Shown here one piece after another: positions 6,038 through 6,438 of a DNA stretch of 6,438 nt (its first letter is position 1; each line of letters begins with the position of its first letter). The stretch covers positions 1 through 6,438 of the forward strand of contig JAHHMJ010000283.1 in the NCBI GenBank assembly GCA_018678395.1. The letters run 5' to 3'. The notes under the pieces were generated by a model, which made no database searches, had not been told where the DNA came from, and saw only the letters and a list, made by a program, of their open reading frames with translations. Made by a program: the position numbers and the translations under genes. Origin of the DNA: Gemmatimonadota bacterium. GTDB taxonomy: Bacteria; Gemmatimonadota; Gemmatimonadetes; Longimicrobiales; Gaopeijiaceae.

Positions 6038-6438
6038 ATGCCCAGCAACGAGAGAGGAACCATGCGACGCATCCTGCGCAGGCTCCATGCGGGCGCCGTT
6101 CTCCCCCTGGGAGCGGCTCTGGCCGTCGTCACGGCGGTGCCCGCCGAGGCCCAGGTCCGCATGACCGTCCCGCCGCAGTCGCAGCCGATCGCGCTCCAGG
6201 GCGCCACGCTGCACACGGTGTCGGGAGGGGTCATCGAGAACGGCACCATCGTGTTCGAGAACGGCGTCATCACCGCCGTCGGCGCCGACGTCGACATCCC
6301 GGCGGGTGCCCAGATCGTCGACGCGACGGGCAAGCACATCTATCCGGGCCTCGTCGATGCCTACAGCCAGGTGGGCATCAGTGAGATCGGCGCCGTGGGC
6401 GTGTCGAACGACACGAACGAACTCGGGCTGTTCAACCC
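6038..6438 (+). CDS. Exported amidohydrolase-like protein, N-terminal part, HxH motif absent, truncated by window edge
   Basis: The frame is open from ATG 6038 to the right edge (133 codons). ATG 6062 is an in-frame alternative that gives the more compact signal peptide, MRRILRR plus a hydrophobic core with cleavage at AEA/Q. ATG 6038 has the better ribosome site and lies 1 nt after the preceding stop. The mature start (IALQGATLHTVSG, then GTIVFENGVITAVGADVDIP) is the amidohydrolase N-terminal beta-sandwich, closely parallel to both modules of the upstream protein. PGLVDAYSQVG follows, with Tyr and Gln (Y101 and Q103 counted from ATG 6062) in place of the two metal-binding histidines. The next stretch, ISEIGAVGVSNDTNELGLFNP, resembles a subfamily in which, as I recall, HxH loss is common. 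Whether the rest of the barrel keeps any metal ligands lies outside the window. It is in an operon with the upstream two-module protein, so a partner role is plausible. Confidence 0.86.
   Translation, partial: MPSNERGTMRRILRRLHAGAVLPLGAALAVVTAVPAEAQVRMTVPPQSQPIALQGATLHTVSGGVIENGTIVFENGVITAVGADVDIPAGAQIVDATGKHIYPGLVDAYSQVGISEIGAVGVSNDTNELGLFN

Noticed and set aside
4657..6339. Minus-strand frame of 560 codons, beginning inside the last gene's signal region
   Set aside because: It covers the intact catalytic module of the amidohydrolase on the opposite strand and has no recognisable domain.

Overview
The window is high-GC bacterial DNA (roughly two thirds G+C by eye). It carries five protein genes and one tRNA gene. 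All five proteins look exported, lipid-anchored or membrane-embedded. A DUF5117-type zinc metalloprotease lipoprotein, a secreted NTF2-like protein and very large periplasmic imidazolonepropionase-like amidohydrolases together resemble gene content I associate with Gemmatimonadota, and secondarily Bacteroidota. The high GC favours the former. This placement is an inference; no phylogenetic marker is present.

Layout. Positions 1-1197 (minus strand) hold the first 399 residues of a lipoprotein metalloprotease whose catalytic part lies beyond the left edge. Positions 1198-1624 are a divergent non-coding region containing a good sigma70-like promoter and a complete tRNA-Ser(UGA) gene at 1371-1454, followed by an imperfect stem-loop. 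Positions 1625-2389 encode a 254-residue membrane protein built from two copies of one unit, repeated with a period of exactly 123 residues in its conserved motifs. Positions 2486-2986 encode a small secreted SnoaL/NTF2-fold protein. Positions 3094-6036 encode a 980-residue exported protein with two amidohydrolase modules joined by a beta-rich linker. One nucleotide after its stop begins another exported amidohydrolase-like gene (6038 to the right edge).

How they fit together. The two amidohydrolase genes are almost certainly one transcription unit. In the fused protein only the C-terminal module keeps the metal-binding residues (H636, H638, H791, H817, D871). The N-terminal module has kept the fold signature but lost most of the ligands. 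The downstream protein also lacks the HxH motif. The window therefore shows three amidohydrolase modules in tandem, of which only one looks like a conventional metal enzyme. The NTF2-like gene may be co-transcribed with them, but a weak terminator-like hairpin separates it. The substrate cannot be told from sequence. Nothing here looks like a mobile element, CRISPR array or defence system.
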